Shown: piece by piece, positions 1 through 6,032 of the stretch
How the letters are laid out: each line of letters opens with the position of its first letter
Position numbering within the stretch: position 1 is the first letter of the stretch
Source of the DNA: Chlamydiota bacterium
GTDB lineage: Bacteria > Chlamydiota > Chlamydiia > Chlamydiales > Waddliaceae
Reading direction: 5' to 3'
NCBI GenBank assembly: GCA_011065005.1
Contig: JAAKFP010000163.1
Span: 1 to 6,040, forward strand
DNA length: 6,040 bases
Notes under the pieces: model-generated
Told to the model about the DNA's origin: nothing
Seen by the model: only the letters and a program-made list of their open reading frames with translations
Database searches by the model: none
Translations under genes and position numbers: made by a program

Positions 1-1498
1 TCCGTTCCTCTGTGGTGTTTTTGAGTTTTGCAATATTGTTGTCAGAAAATCCCATAGCTTTCGCAGTTTTGATGAGGTTATGGGAAAGTCTCTTCGAACG
101 GAGCTGTTCTTCTACCCCGACGATAGCTTGGATGTGGTGCAGATACCATGGGTCGATGTGGGAGAGCTTCTGAACCTGCTCAACGGTTCCTCCTTGTTGG
201 AGGAATTTGGCAATCGCAAAAAGGCGGCGGTCTGTGGGATTTTGAATTTCTTTTTTTATGTGGGGAATGTCTTGTGGGTAGTCTAGAAGGCCGTTTGCGC
301 CAATATTCAACATGCGTATCGCTTTTTGAAGTGCCTCGGGAAAAGACCTCCCAATGGCCATCACTTCACCAACGCTCTTCATTTCCGAACCGATCGTCCT
401 GTCAGCAGCTTTCAACTTCTGAATATCCCATCGTGGCATTTTCACGACGAGATAGTCGAGGGCCGGCTCAAAGAATGCTGTGGTTTTCTTGGTGATGGAG
501 TTCTTGATCTCGTGCAAACGTTTTCCTAAGGATAGCTTTGTCGAGACAAATGCCAATGGATAGCCCGTGGCTTTCGAGGCCAGAGCACTAGAGCGTGAAA
601 GGCGGGCGTTGACTTCAATGACGCGGTAGTCTCCGGTGTGAGGGTTGAGGGCGTATTGGATGTTGCACTCTCCAATGATGCCAAGGTGCCGGGCGGTGCG
701 AATTGCTATTTCTCGGAGCCGATGATATTCTTCATTTGTTAACGTCTGCGAAGGGGCAATGACGATGCTTTCACCAGTATGAATTCCCATGGGATCGAAG
801 TTTTCCATGTTACAGACTGTTATGGTGTTATTGTCACAGTCTCTAACGATTTCGTATTCGATCTCTTTCCATCCCAAAAGATACTCTTCAATTAAGATCT
901 GCGGCGCGGAATGTAACGCTTCGGCGGCACGAAGCCTTAGCTGCTCTTGATTGTGAATGAGCCCAGAGCCTAACCCTCCCAAGGAATACCCCGACCGCAT
1001 CATGAGGGGGTATCCGATCGTTTCTGAAGCTTCAACAGCCTTCTCAACAGTAGACACTGTCACGCTTGTAGCAGTTTTGATGTTGATCTTCTCTAGGGTT
1101 TTTTTAAATAACTCACGGTCTTCCGTGAGTCGAATCGTTTTTGTTGGGGTTCCCAGAACCTTGATCTGGTGCTTTTTGAAGATCCCTGCATCTTCAAGGG
1201 CAAGTCCCAGGTTTAATGCCGTCTGTCCTCCAACACTTAGCAGGATACCATCCGGTTTTTCCTTTTCGATGATTCTCGTGACCGTAGAAACATTCAAAGG
1301 TTGAAGGTAGACCTCATCGGCCATGCCACTGTCTGTTTGAATGGTGGCAATGTTGGGATTCACCAAAACGGTGCGCAGCTTTTCCTCTTTTAGCGCCTTA
1401 ATGGCTTGTGAGCCGGAATAGTCAAACTCTCCGGCTTGACCGATGCGTAGCCCACCGGATCCTAATATGAGAACTTTTTTCAGTGAATGATCTTTCAT
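1..1498 (-). CDS. carB: Carbamoyl-phosphate synthase large subunit, N-terminal half (partial, runs off left edge)
   Basis: This is the synthetase subunit that uses ammonia from CarA, bicarbonate and two ATP to make carbamoyl phosphate in the cytoplasm. I translated it by hand: the frame is open from the ATG at 1498 to the window edge, giving about 499 codons of a family that is usually about 1070 residues. The visible part covers the first ATP-grasp (carboxyphosphate) domain, about residues 1-400, and part of the oligomerisation domain. Motifs include GGLRIGQAGEFDYSGSQA (15-32), GGQTALN (90-96), Arg128 and Arg168, GWKEIEYE (209-216), MGIHTGES (237-244), Gln281 and EVNARLSRSSALASKATGYP (295-314), which carries the metal and phosphate ligands Glu295, Asn297, Arg299 and Arg302. 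These ligands fit the E. coli set with a small offset, so the domain looks active. The wording (GECNIQ, VNARLSR, KMPRWD) is of the Bacteroidota/eukaryotic CAD type. The start overlaps the carA stop in an ATGA junction, and AAGG lies four bases upstream of the ATG. The second ATP-grasp and allosteric domains lie outside the window. Confidence 0.97.
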   Translation of the reverse strand, partial: MKDHSLKKVLILGSGGLRIGQAGEFDYSGSQAIKALKEEKLRTVLVNPNIATIQTDSGMADEVYLQPLNVSTVTRIIEKEKPDGILLSVGGQTALNLGLALEDAGIFKKHQIKVLGTPTKTIRLTEDRELFKKTLEKINIKTATSVTVSTVEKAVEASETIGYPLMMRSGYSLGGLGSGLIHNQEQLRLRAAEALHSAPQILIEEYLLGWKEIEYEIVRDCDNNTITVCNMENFDPMGIHTGESIVIAPSQTLTNEEYHRLREIAIRTARHLGIIGECNIQYALNPHTGDYRVIEVNARLSRSSALASKATGYPLAFVSTKLSLGKRLHEIKNSITKKTTAFFEPALDYLVVKMPRWDIQKLKAADRTIGSEMKSVGEVMAIGRSFPEALQKAIRMLNIGANGLLDYPQDIPHIKKEIQNPTDRRLFAIAKFLQQGGTVEQVQKLSHIDPWYLHHIQAIVGVEEQLRSKRLSHNLIKTAKAMGFSDNNIAKLKNTTEER

Positions 1499-2535
1499 AA
1501 TGCCTTGTAGAATTTATCGAACAGCCACCTGGTGTCCGTTGGTCCCGGGCTGGCTTCCGGATGGAACTGAACAGCAAAAAACGGTTTTGTTTTGTGAGCA
1601 ATTCCCTCAACGGATCCGTCGTTTAAATTTTTAAAAGTTACTTCCCACCCCTTTGGGAGGGATTTATCATCTACGGCATACCCATGATTTTGACTGGTGA
1701 TGTAACACTGTTGTGTCTTTAGATCTATGCAGGGTTGGTTTTGCCCTCGATGACCAAAGGGAAGCTTAAAAGTCTTTGCTCCCGCTGCCAAAGCCAGGAG
1801 CTGTGTTCCCAAGCAGATGCCGAATATCGGTTTGTTTCCTTTCATGGCTTTGCGCAAATGGGGAATGGCCTCTGGGCATTGGACCGGATTCCCAGGGCCG
1901 TTAGAGATAAAAATCCCATCATAGTGTTCCTTGGTGAAATCGTAATCATAGGGAACCCGACGGATTGTGATCGGATAGGAAGATAACGACCGGAGAATAT
2001 TTTCCTTCATGCCACAGTCTATAGCAATAACCACTTTTTTTCCTTTTCCATAAGTAGAGACCTCTCGTCTTGCAGCGCAAGAAACGAGATGCTCCTTGTT
2101 GGGATCGAAGAAAGTATATTTTTTCTTTATTTCATTTGTGATGGCGCCAAGCATCGTTCCGTGAGACCGAAGCATTTTAGTGATAGCACGCGTGTCAACA
2201 CCCATAATGACTGGCACTTTTTGTTCTTCCAACCATTCTAAAAGGGACTTCATTCCGTTATGGTGGCTCCACATTTCACAGGCCTCACTGACTACAACAC
2301 CGCGAGCGTGAACCTTCAAGGACTCCCATAGCTCTTTGGGAGGAACTCCATAGTTTCCAATGAGAGGATAGGTAAAAGTGAGGATCTGCCCTGTATAGGA
2401 GGGATCTGTCAGCGACTCTGGATATCCGGTCATTCCTGTAGTGAAGACCACTTCTCCGTAAAATATTCCTTTTTGCCAGGGTGGGGAATACCCTTCAAAA
2501 GTTTTGCCATTTTTTAGAACAAGAAAAGATTTCAT
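1495..2535 (-). CDS. carA: Carbamoyl-phosphate synthase small (glutaminase) subunit
   Basis: This subunit hydrolyses glutamine and channels ammonia to CarB. The product is 346 aa, slightly shorter than the usual 355-385. The N-terminal small-chain domain begins MKSFLVLKNGKTFEGY and contains the family motif GMTGYPESLTDPSYTGQ (34-50) and GVDTRAITKMLRSHGTMLG (112-130). The C-terminal class I glutamine amidotransferase domain shows SNGPGNP (211-217), the nucleophile Cys241 in FGICLGTQ, GHRGQNQP (261-268) and the His325/Glu327 pair in AVQFHPEASPGP, so the catalytic triad is intact. The frame is open 26 codons further upstream, but family alignment places the start at the ATG at 2535. GGAAGG sits directly against this ATG with no spacer. 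Together with the 10-bp gap from the upstream gene, this suggests translation is coupled to it. The stop overlaps carB by 4 nt. The sequence resembles Bacteroidota and eukaryotic forms (GHRGQNQP, PGPTDT). Confidence 0.96.
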   Translation of the reverse strand: MKSFLVLKNGKTFEGYSPPWQKGIFYGEVVFTTGMTGYPESLTDPSYTGQILTFTYPLIGNYGVPPKELWESLKVHARGVVVSEACEMWSHHNGMKSLLEWLEEQKVPVIMGVDTRAITKMLRSHGTMLGAITNEIKKKYTFFDPNKEHLVSCAARREVSTYGKGKKVVIAIDCGMKENILRSLSSYPITIRRVPYDYDFTKEHYDGIFISNGPGNPVQCPEAIPHLRKAMKGNKPIFGICLGTQLLALAAGAKTFKLPFGHRGQNQPCIDLKTQQCYITSQNHGYAVDDKSLPKGWEVTFKNLNDGSVEGIAHKTKPFFAVQFHPEASPGPTDTRWLFDKFYKAL

Positions 2536-2549
2536 CCTTCCGCTTTCAT
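2532..2549 (-). promoter_or_regulatory. Chained ATGA junction between the TPR-MBL gene and carA (possible translational coupling)
   Basis: The TGA stop of the TPR-MBL gene (2548-2546) sits inside an ATGA whose ATG opens a five-codon reading frame, Met-Lys-Ala-Glu-Gly. That frame's TGA (2534-2532) lies inside a second ATGA, at the carA ATG (2535-2533). The GGAAGG element lies within the mini-frame, directly against the carA start. The arrangement would let a terminating ribosome restart at carA. It could also be chance, since a 10-bp gap leaves little room for other layouts. Confidence 0.3.
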
Positions 2550-4246
2550 AATAAGTGTTTTGATGAGAGATACTGTAATGCTCCAAAGGGATCTTTGGTT
2601 CTAACCACGACAACGTCTTTGAGGTCTAGTAGTGTTTTGTTTACAGAACATTCGATTTGAAGGGTGTTTAAGTCGGTGAAGAGTCCATCTTCAGCAGGAA
2701 GAATTTCTGGTATTGTTGTTTCGGAAGGGTTTGCATTTTGATACTCAATACGTAGCTTTTTGACCACTTCAAGGCGGACGTCCCCTTCTTGTCCGTTAAA
2801 TTCGGTACAAAGCATTAAGCGTGGTTTTACTTCTTCTAGCAGGGTATAGGTGCCAAAATATCCCAAAAATGTTTCGTTGTAGGTTAACTTCCCATAGTCG
2901 TTGGGGGATGTATTTCCAAAGCCCGTGATCAGTATGTCGCAGCTGCCAAGGTGCTGGGAGAGGAGGGGAGACCATGCTGTTCCGGAGATATAACCTATTC
3001 GCAAAGTTTCGTCGGATTGTTTGTTGTTGAAGTCAAATCGGACACCTAGACAATGGGCTTGTCCTGAGCTTTGTCTTTCGGAAAAATTTCCTTTCGAAGT
3101 TGTGGAGAAGTAGTTGAGAGTAATTCCTTCAGCGATTTCCTCTTTTTCAACATCAGGAGAATCGAGGAAAAGTTCTAAACAGTGAACAGTGTTGCGCTCT
3201 TGCTTAAAGTTTGCTGTCAAACTGTGCGATAGGTCTTTATATGCCTTATGGTTGAGGTAGTAGTGGATCACCTGCAGTTCCGGATTGATTTTGTTTAGCT
3301 GATAATTGAGGTCGTAGATTTTCTTGATGTCGGCATACGCTTCAGGAGAATCTCTCGTTACGATGATATAGTTGATATCTTGAATGCGAAGTCCTTGCTT
3401 GTGAAAATTCTCGAGAAAGTTTGAGCCGGGGTTGACAACGATCCCTTGATCGTTCCATCGAAGGAAGAAGCCACTGGCGCTGAAACGGGAGTTCTCTCCA
3501 GGTAATATTTGAGGAAGGGTAGGGGAATGCTTCTCGTTCCAGCTGTTTAAGATGTAAAGTCCATGGTTTTTGACTTTTCGAGGATTCTTTGATTCTTCCA
3601 AATAGTTTTGAACGATATCAGTTTGCAGTTTTTGGAACATGAGAATGCGCTCTTCAAGAGCTTTTTCCGCTTTAAGATCTACACCCAATTTCGATGCAAT
3701 GAAATGGTTGGTTGCTTCCGTTTTGATCTGTTGGCCTTCGTAGGCTTCCTCTTTTGGTTCAATTGTTGAGATAGGGGTATTAGCATCCATAACAATTCTC
3801 CTTTCCTCGAATTGGTTTGACTCTTCTGCTTCTTTAGCTTTTGACCTTTTTTCCTTTCTCTTGAGAATCTCTTGGCGTAAGGTTAAGGATGGATGATCTT
3901 GAGGTCTGATGTTGAGAGCTTTATCAACAAACTTTGTGGCTTTTTCATAGTTTTCCTGGGTAAAGGATATGTGTGCTGAGACGCGGTAGCAGAAAAATTC
4001 AAAATGGGGTATCTCTCGAGCTTTAATATAGTGAACCAGTGCTTGTTCGAAATTCTCTTGGTAGAAGGCATATTCTCCCTTAAAGAAAGATTCATGGCCT
4101 GGTGAAGATTCGTGGGTACTTTGTTGTTCAACAATATAATTCAACAGATTCTGCATCTCTTGGGGTTCTTCATCCACAACAATGTTAAGTCTATGAACCT
4201 CATCGAGATACTTCTGTATTGGATCTACTTCTACTACAGTTGTCAT
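2546..4246 (-). CDS. TPR protein fused to a degenerate metallo-beta-lactamase-fold domain, function unknown
   Basis: This is a 566-aa protein of unknown function. Residues about 50-120 form two TPR-like helix pairs (GEYAFYQENFEQALVHYIKA, and AHISFTQENYEKATKFVDKA ending in NIRPQDHP). They are followed by a charged Lys/Glu linker at about 127-152. From about residue 255 the layout is that of a metallo-beta-lactamase (MBL) fold: FFLRWNDQGIVVNPGSNFLE, then DINYIIVT, a middle segment RIGYISGTAWSPLL, and the C-terminal FLGYFGTYTLLEEVKPRLML, TEFNGQEGD and ILPAEDGL. The metal ligands seem lost. The HxHxDH site reads R-D-S-P-E-A after IIVT, the bridging Asp of the usual S-D-T is Gly, and the final His before LG is Phe. 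I therefore infer a non-hydrolytic fold acting as a scaffold or binding module. No signal peptide or membrane segment is apparent. I chose the ATG at 4246 over the GTG at 4249 because AGGG lies 5 bases before the ATG and only 2 before the GTG. It heads the likely operon with carAB. An internal strong ribosome binding site could give a 414-aa MBL-only form. Confidence 0.85.
   Translation of the reverse strand: MTTVVEVDPIQKYLDEVHRLNIVVDEEPQEMQNLLNYIVEQQSTHESSPGHESFFKGEYAFYQENFEQALVHYIKAREIPHFEFFCYRVSAHISFTQENYEKATKFVDKALNIRPQDHPSLTLRQEILKRKEKRSKAKEAEESNQFEERRIVMDANTPISTIEPKEEAYEGQQIKTEATNHFIASKLGVDLKAEKALEERILMFQKLQTDIVQNYLEESKNPRKVKNHGLYILNSWNEKHSPTLPQILPGENSRFSASGFFLRWNDQGIVVNPGSNFLENFHKQGLRIQDINYIIVTRDSPEAYADIKKIYDLNYQLNKINPELQVIHYYLNHKAYKDLSHSLTANFKQERNTVHCLELFLDSPDVEKEEIAEGITLNYFSTTSKGNFSERQSSGQAHCLGVRFDFNNKQSDETLRIGYISGTAWSPLLSQHLGSCDILITGFGNTSPNDYGKLTYNETFLGYFGTYTLLEEVKPRLMLCTEFNGQEGDVRLEVVKKLRIEYQNANPSETTIPEILPAEDGLFTDLNTLQIECSVNKTLLDLKDVVVVRTKDPFGALQYLSSKHLL
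3788..3802 (-). promoter_or_regulatory. Internal Shine-Dalgarno and in-frame ATG within the TPR-MBL gene
   Basis: On the minus strand the sequence reads AAAGGAGAATTGTTATG. The AGGAG core (3802-3798) is separated by 7 bases from an ATG (3790-3788) that is in frame with the surrounding gene. This is a better ribosome binding site than that of the gene's own start. It lies exactly after the charged linker, so initiation here would give a 414-residue product beginning MDANTPIST that lacks the TPR part. The sequence is seen directly; actual use is inference. The same bases also encode an ordinary Glu-Arg-Arg-Ile-Val stretch. Confidence 0.5.
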
Positions 4247-4273
4247 CACTACCCTATAAAGCGAACTTGCGAG

Positions 4274-4279
4274 AGTATA
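4274..4279 (-). promoter_or_regulatory. Candidate -10 element for the TPR-MBL/carAB operon
   Basis: On the minus strand this hexamer reads TATACT, five of six matches to TATAAT, and lies 27 bases before the ATG at 4246. There is no good -35 at 16-18 bp. The nearest match, TTGAGA (4308-4303), is 23 bp away, or 18 bp from a weaker TAATCT. The promoter call is therefore tentative. Confidence 0.3.
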
Positions 4280-4310
4280 GATTAAGTTATTTCCGGATTA
4301 CTTCTCAAAC

Positions 4311-4333
4311 AAAAAAAACAGCTCGGAGCGAGC
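4311..4333 (-). terminator. Small hairpin followed by a T-run, facing the TPR-MBL operon (weak)
   Basis: Read on the minus strand, GCTCG-CTC-CGAGC forms a 5-bp stem with a 3-base loop. It is followed after TG by eight T residues (4318-4311). This has the shape of an intrinsic terminator or attenuator for transcripts coming from the palindrome side toward the 4246 start. The stem is short, and the candidate -10 element lies downstream of it, so it could simply block read-through into the operon. Confidence 0.25.
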
Positions 4334-4446
4334 GAGAAGGATAAAACACAGAGAAACAGAGACGCAGAGAAAAAAGAGAATTTAAAAAAAATAAATATTC
4401 TCTTTTTTCTCTGCGTCTCTGTTTCTCTGTGTTTCATCTTTCTGGC
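4332..4446. repeat. Long inverted repeat (38-bp perfect arms, 15-nt loop)
   Basis: The arms at 4344-4381 and 4397-4434 are perfect reverse complements of each other over 38 bp, flanking an AT-rich 15-base loop (4382-4396). Weaker pairing continues outward to 4332/4446 with three mismatches and one G-T pair. The left arm has no T except its last base: it is a purine-rich run with scattered C, built around CACAGAGAAACAGAGACGCAG. From memory, similar CAGAG-rich inverted repeats are scattered in many environmental bacterial genomes. I see no transposase and no clear target duplication. It lies in a divergent intergenic region upstream of both flanking genes, so a simple terminator role for either is unlikely. 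A MITE-like or REP-like element or a cruciform-forming site is more plausible. Confidence 0.93.
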
Positions 4447-4462
4447 GTTTCATTTTTTTTCT

Positions 4463-4491
4463 TTGACATTCAGTAAAAAACGAGTCATTCT
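4463..4491 (+). promoter_or_regulatory. Candidate sigma-70-type promoter of the aminotransferase gene
   Basis: A perfect TTGACA (4463-4468) is followed at 17 bp by CATTCT (4486-4491), which matches the -10 consensus at only three of six positions. It lies 32 bases before the ATG at 4524 and just downstream of the palindrome. The -35 is convincing; the -10 is weak, so an activator might be needed. Confidence 0.4.
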
Positions 4492-4510
4492 GCGCTTAAG
4501 TGTAAAAAAA

Positions 4511-4515
4511 AGAGG
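4511..4515 (+). promoter_or_regulatory. Ribosome binding site of the aminotransferase gene
   Basis: AGAGG lies 8 bases upstream of the ATG at 4524 and follows an A-rich stretch. It supports this start codon. Confidence 0.6.
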
Positions 4516-4523
4516 TTGAACTA

Positions 4524-5702
4524 ATGAAAGTAGAGCAATTTTTTCCTTACGCAAAACCAACGATCCTCCAGGAGGATATCCAAGGCGTTGTCGATGTGTT
4601 GAACTCAGGCTGGATCACCCGAGGTCCTAAGGTGGCAGAATTCGAACAGGCGGTAGCTGACTATTGCGGAGCGAAATATGCTGTAGCTTTTTCTAGTGGT
4701 ACCGCAGCACTGACGGCAGCTTGCTTTGCGGCGGAGGTGGGACCTCACGATCGTATGATTACAACGCCAAACACCTTTGTGGCAACAGTAGCAGCAGGGT
4801 TGCTCTATAAAGCCACTCCCGTTTTTGTCGATATAGATCGTGATACGGGCAATCTTAACGTAGATCAGATAGCTCAAAGCCTAACTTATCACCCAACTCG
4901 TGGGAAAAACGTGATTCTACCCGTGCATTTTTCAGGAATCCCTGTTGATATTCCTCGATTGGAGCAGACGATTTCGGATCGTGATACCATTATCATTGAA
5001 GATGCCGCACACGCGCTAGGTTCTTTTTACTCCAGCGGATTCAAAGTGGGCAGCTGTGCCCATAGTGATATGACGATGTTTAGTTTTGATCCCATAAAAC
5101 ATATTACCACTGGGGAAGGTGGTATGGTCACCACGAATAAAGAGGAACTCTGCCACAGATTAAAACTCTTCCGAAACAATGGCCTCGAGCGCGATCCCCA
5201 ATACCTCGAAAGGGAGGCCACACCGTGGTACTATGAGATCAGAGAAACTTCCGGCAACTACCATTTTACCGACTTTCAAGCTGCTTTGGGTTTGGGGCAG
5301 CTGCAACGCCTTGATCTGATGATCGAAAAAAAACGGGAACTCGTTCTGGCATATCGGGAACGGTTAAAAGAACTGCCAAATATTCGACTTTTCACTTCGA
5401 AAGAGGATGATCGAACTGCTTACCATCTTTTCGTCGTTCAAATCGACTTTGAAGCTTATAACAAGACCCGAGCCGAGGTAATGACCCAGCTTAAAGAGAA
5501 GGGGATTGGCACACAAGTGCATTACATCCCTGTCTATCGACATCATTTCTTCACAGAAAATAGGGGCGATATCAGCGAGTACTTCCCGAATATGGAAGGT
5601 TACTATTCACAGGCACTTTCCTTGCCGCTCTATTATGATTTAACAATCGATGACGTAGACCATATCGTAAAAACCCTTAACTCAGTCCTCGTAGGCGAGT
5701 AA
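4524..5702 (+). CDS. pseC: PLP-dependent sugar aminotransferase, PseC-like (DegT/DnrJ/EryC1/StrS family)
   Basis: The 392-aa product has the normal length for the family. It transfers an amino group from glutamate to a nucleotide-linked keto-sugar. For PseC the product is UDP-4-amino-4,6-dideoxy-N-acetyl-beta-L-altrosamine, in pseudaminic acid synthesis. Visible motifs are the N-terminal PYAKPTILQEDIQGVVDVLN, GWITRGPKVAEFE (29-41), the phosphate-binding SSGTAAL (57-63), TTPNTFVAT (80-88), EDAAHALG (159-166) with the PLP-ring Asp160, and FSFDPIKHITTGEGG (186-200) with Lys192 as the aldimine lysine. WYYEI and NYHFTDFQAALGLGQL follow, then QVHYIPVYRHHFF (331-343) near the C-terminus. The FDPIKHITTGEGG and HYIPVY pattern is what points to PseC rather than a general ArnB-type enzyme. 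No other pse gene is in the window, so the substrate is inferred. Start choice is supported by AGAGG at 4511. The 3' end overlaps the convergent TPR gene by 21 bp. Confidence 0.85.
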   Translation: MKVEQFFPYAKPTILQEDIQGVVDVLNSGWITRGPKVAEFEQAVADYCGAKYAVAFSSGTAALTAACFAAEVGPHDRMITTPNTFVATVAAGLLYKATPVFVDIDRDTGNLNVDQIAQSLTYHPTRGKNVILPVHFSGIPVDIPRLEQTISDRDTIIIEDAAHALGSFYSSGFKVGSCAHSDMTMFSFDPIKHITTGEGGMVTTNKEELCHRLKLFRNNGLERDPQYLEREATPWYYEIRETSGNYHFTDFQAALGLGQLQRLDLMIEKKRELVLAYRERLKELPNIRLFTSKEDDRTAYHLFVVQIDFEAYNKTRAEVMTQLKEKGIGTQVHYIPVYRHHFFTENRGDISEYFPNMEGYYSQALSLPLYYDLTIDDVDHIVKTLNSVLVGE

Positions 5703-6032
5703 AAGGGCACTGGCCATATTAGAGATGAAGGGGTCCGACTCTTTGGATAGGATTTCCGCAAGTTTTTTTGCTTCTTCAATTCTGTTGAGCATGAAAAGTG
5801 CTTTGGTGAGGTTGAGAAGGGCAGGGGCGTGGTCAGTTTCCAGCTTCAATGCCTGGTCGAGGCTTTTTAACGCCTTTTCAGCTTCTCCCAATTGAAGGTG
5901 CAAAGCTCCTAAGGTTTGCGCGTCATAAGCATTTTCGGGATCAAACACCGTCAGAGCTTCAAAGAAGGGAAGGGCGATGTCGTATTTGCCTTGACGGATA
6001 TAGGAATATCCTGCAAGCCGCAAATCTTCCAT
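5682..6032 (-). CDS. Small TPR protein, SycD/LcrH-like type III secretion chaperone candidate (N-terminus may extend past edge)
   Basis: The visible 116 aa consist almost entirely of TPR helices. The first is AGYSYIRQGKYDIALPFFEA (about 8-27), followed by LTVFDPENAYDAQTLGALHL. The second repeat contains QLGEAEKALKSLDQALKLE, and the third ALLNLTKALFMLNRIEEAKK. The pattern GKY-x2-A-x3-F-x-ALTVFDPEN and the three-repeat length resemble SycD/LcrH chaperones, which bind translocator proteins of type III secretion systems in the cytosol. A generic TPR protein cannot be excluded. Known SycD proteins have about 35 residues before the first repeat, and the frame is still open upstream of the ATG at 6032 to the window edge. 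The true start may therefore lie outside, and no clear ribosome binding site is visible in the eight remaining bases. The gene ends tail to tail within the aminotransferase gene, with no terminator between the two. Confidence 0.75.
   Translation of the reverse strand: MEDLRLAGYSYIRQGKYDIALPFFEALTVFDPENAYDAQTLGALHLQLGEAEKALKSLDQALKLETDHAPALLNLTKALFMLNRIEEAKKLAEILSKESDPFISNMASALLLAYED

Noticed and set aside
80..529. Three overlapping plus-strand open frames
   Set aside because: They lie antisense to carB, whose protein is clearly conserved in the opposite strand; their translations show no domain pattern.
957..1304. 115-codon plus-strand open frame
   Set aside because: Antisense to the first ATP-grasp domain of carB; low-complexity translation without recognisable motifs.
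1735..1986. 83-codon plus-strand open frame
   Set aside because: Antisense shadow of the carA amidotransferase domain.
2536..2613. 26-codon N-terminal extension of carA
   Set aside because: The extension overlaps the end of the upstream gene and does not fit the CarA N-terminus, which begins at MKSFLVL.
3883..4134. 83-codon minus-strand open frame in another frame
   Set aside because: Lies inside the TPR coding region in a different frame, with no recognisable pattern.
4247..4249. GTG as start of the TPR-MBL gene
   Set aside because: The AGGG element is only 2 bases away, while the adjacent ATG at 4246 has a 5-base spacer; the difference is one residue.
4332..4446. Palindrome as an insertion sequence end or CRISPR-like unit
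   Set aside because: No transposase, no second repeat copy in the window, no spacers and no clear target duplication.
4332..4446. Palindrome as an intrinsic terminator
   Set aside because: Both neighbouring genes diverge from this region, so no transcript from them ends here; the stem is also far longer than typical.
4605..5546. Three minus-strand open frames opposite the aminotransferase
   Set aside because: Antisense shadows of a well-conserved plus-strand gene.
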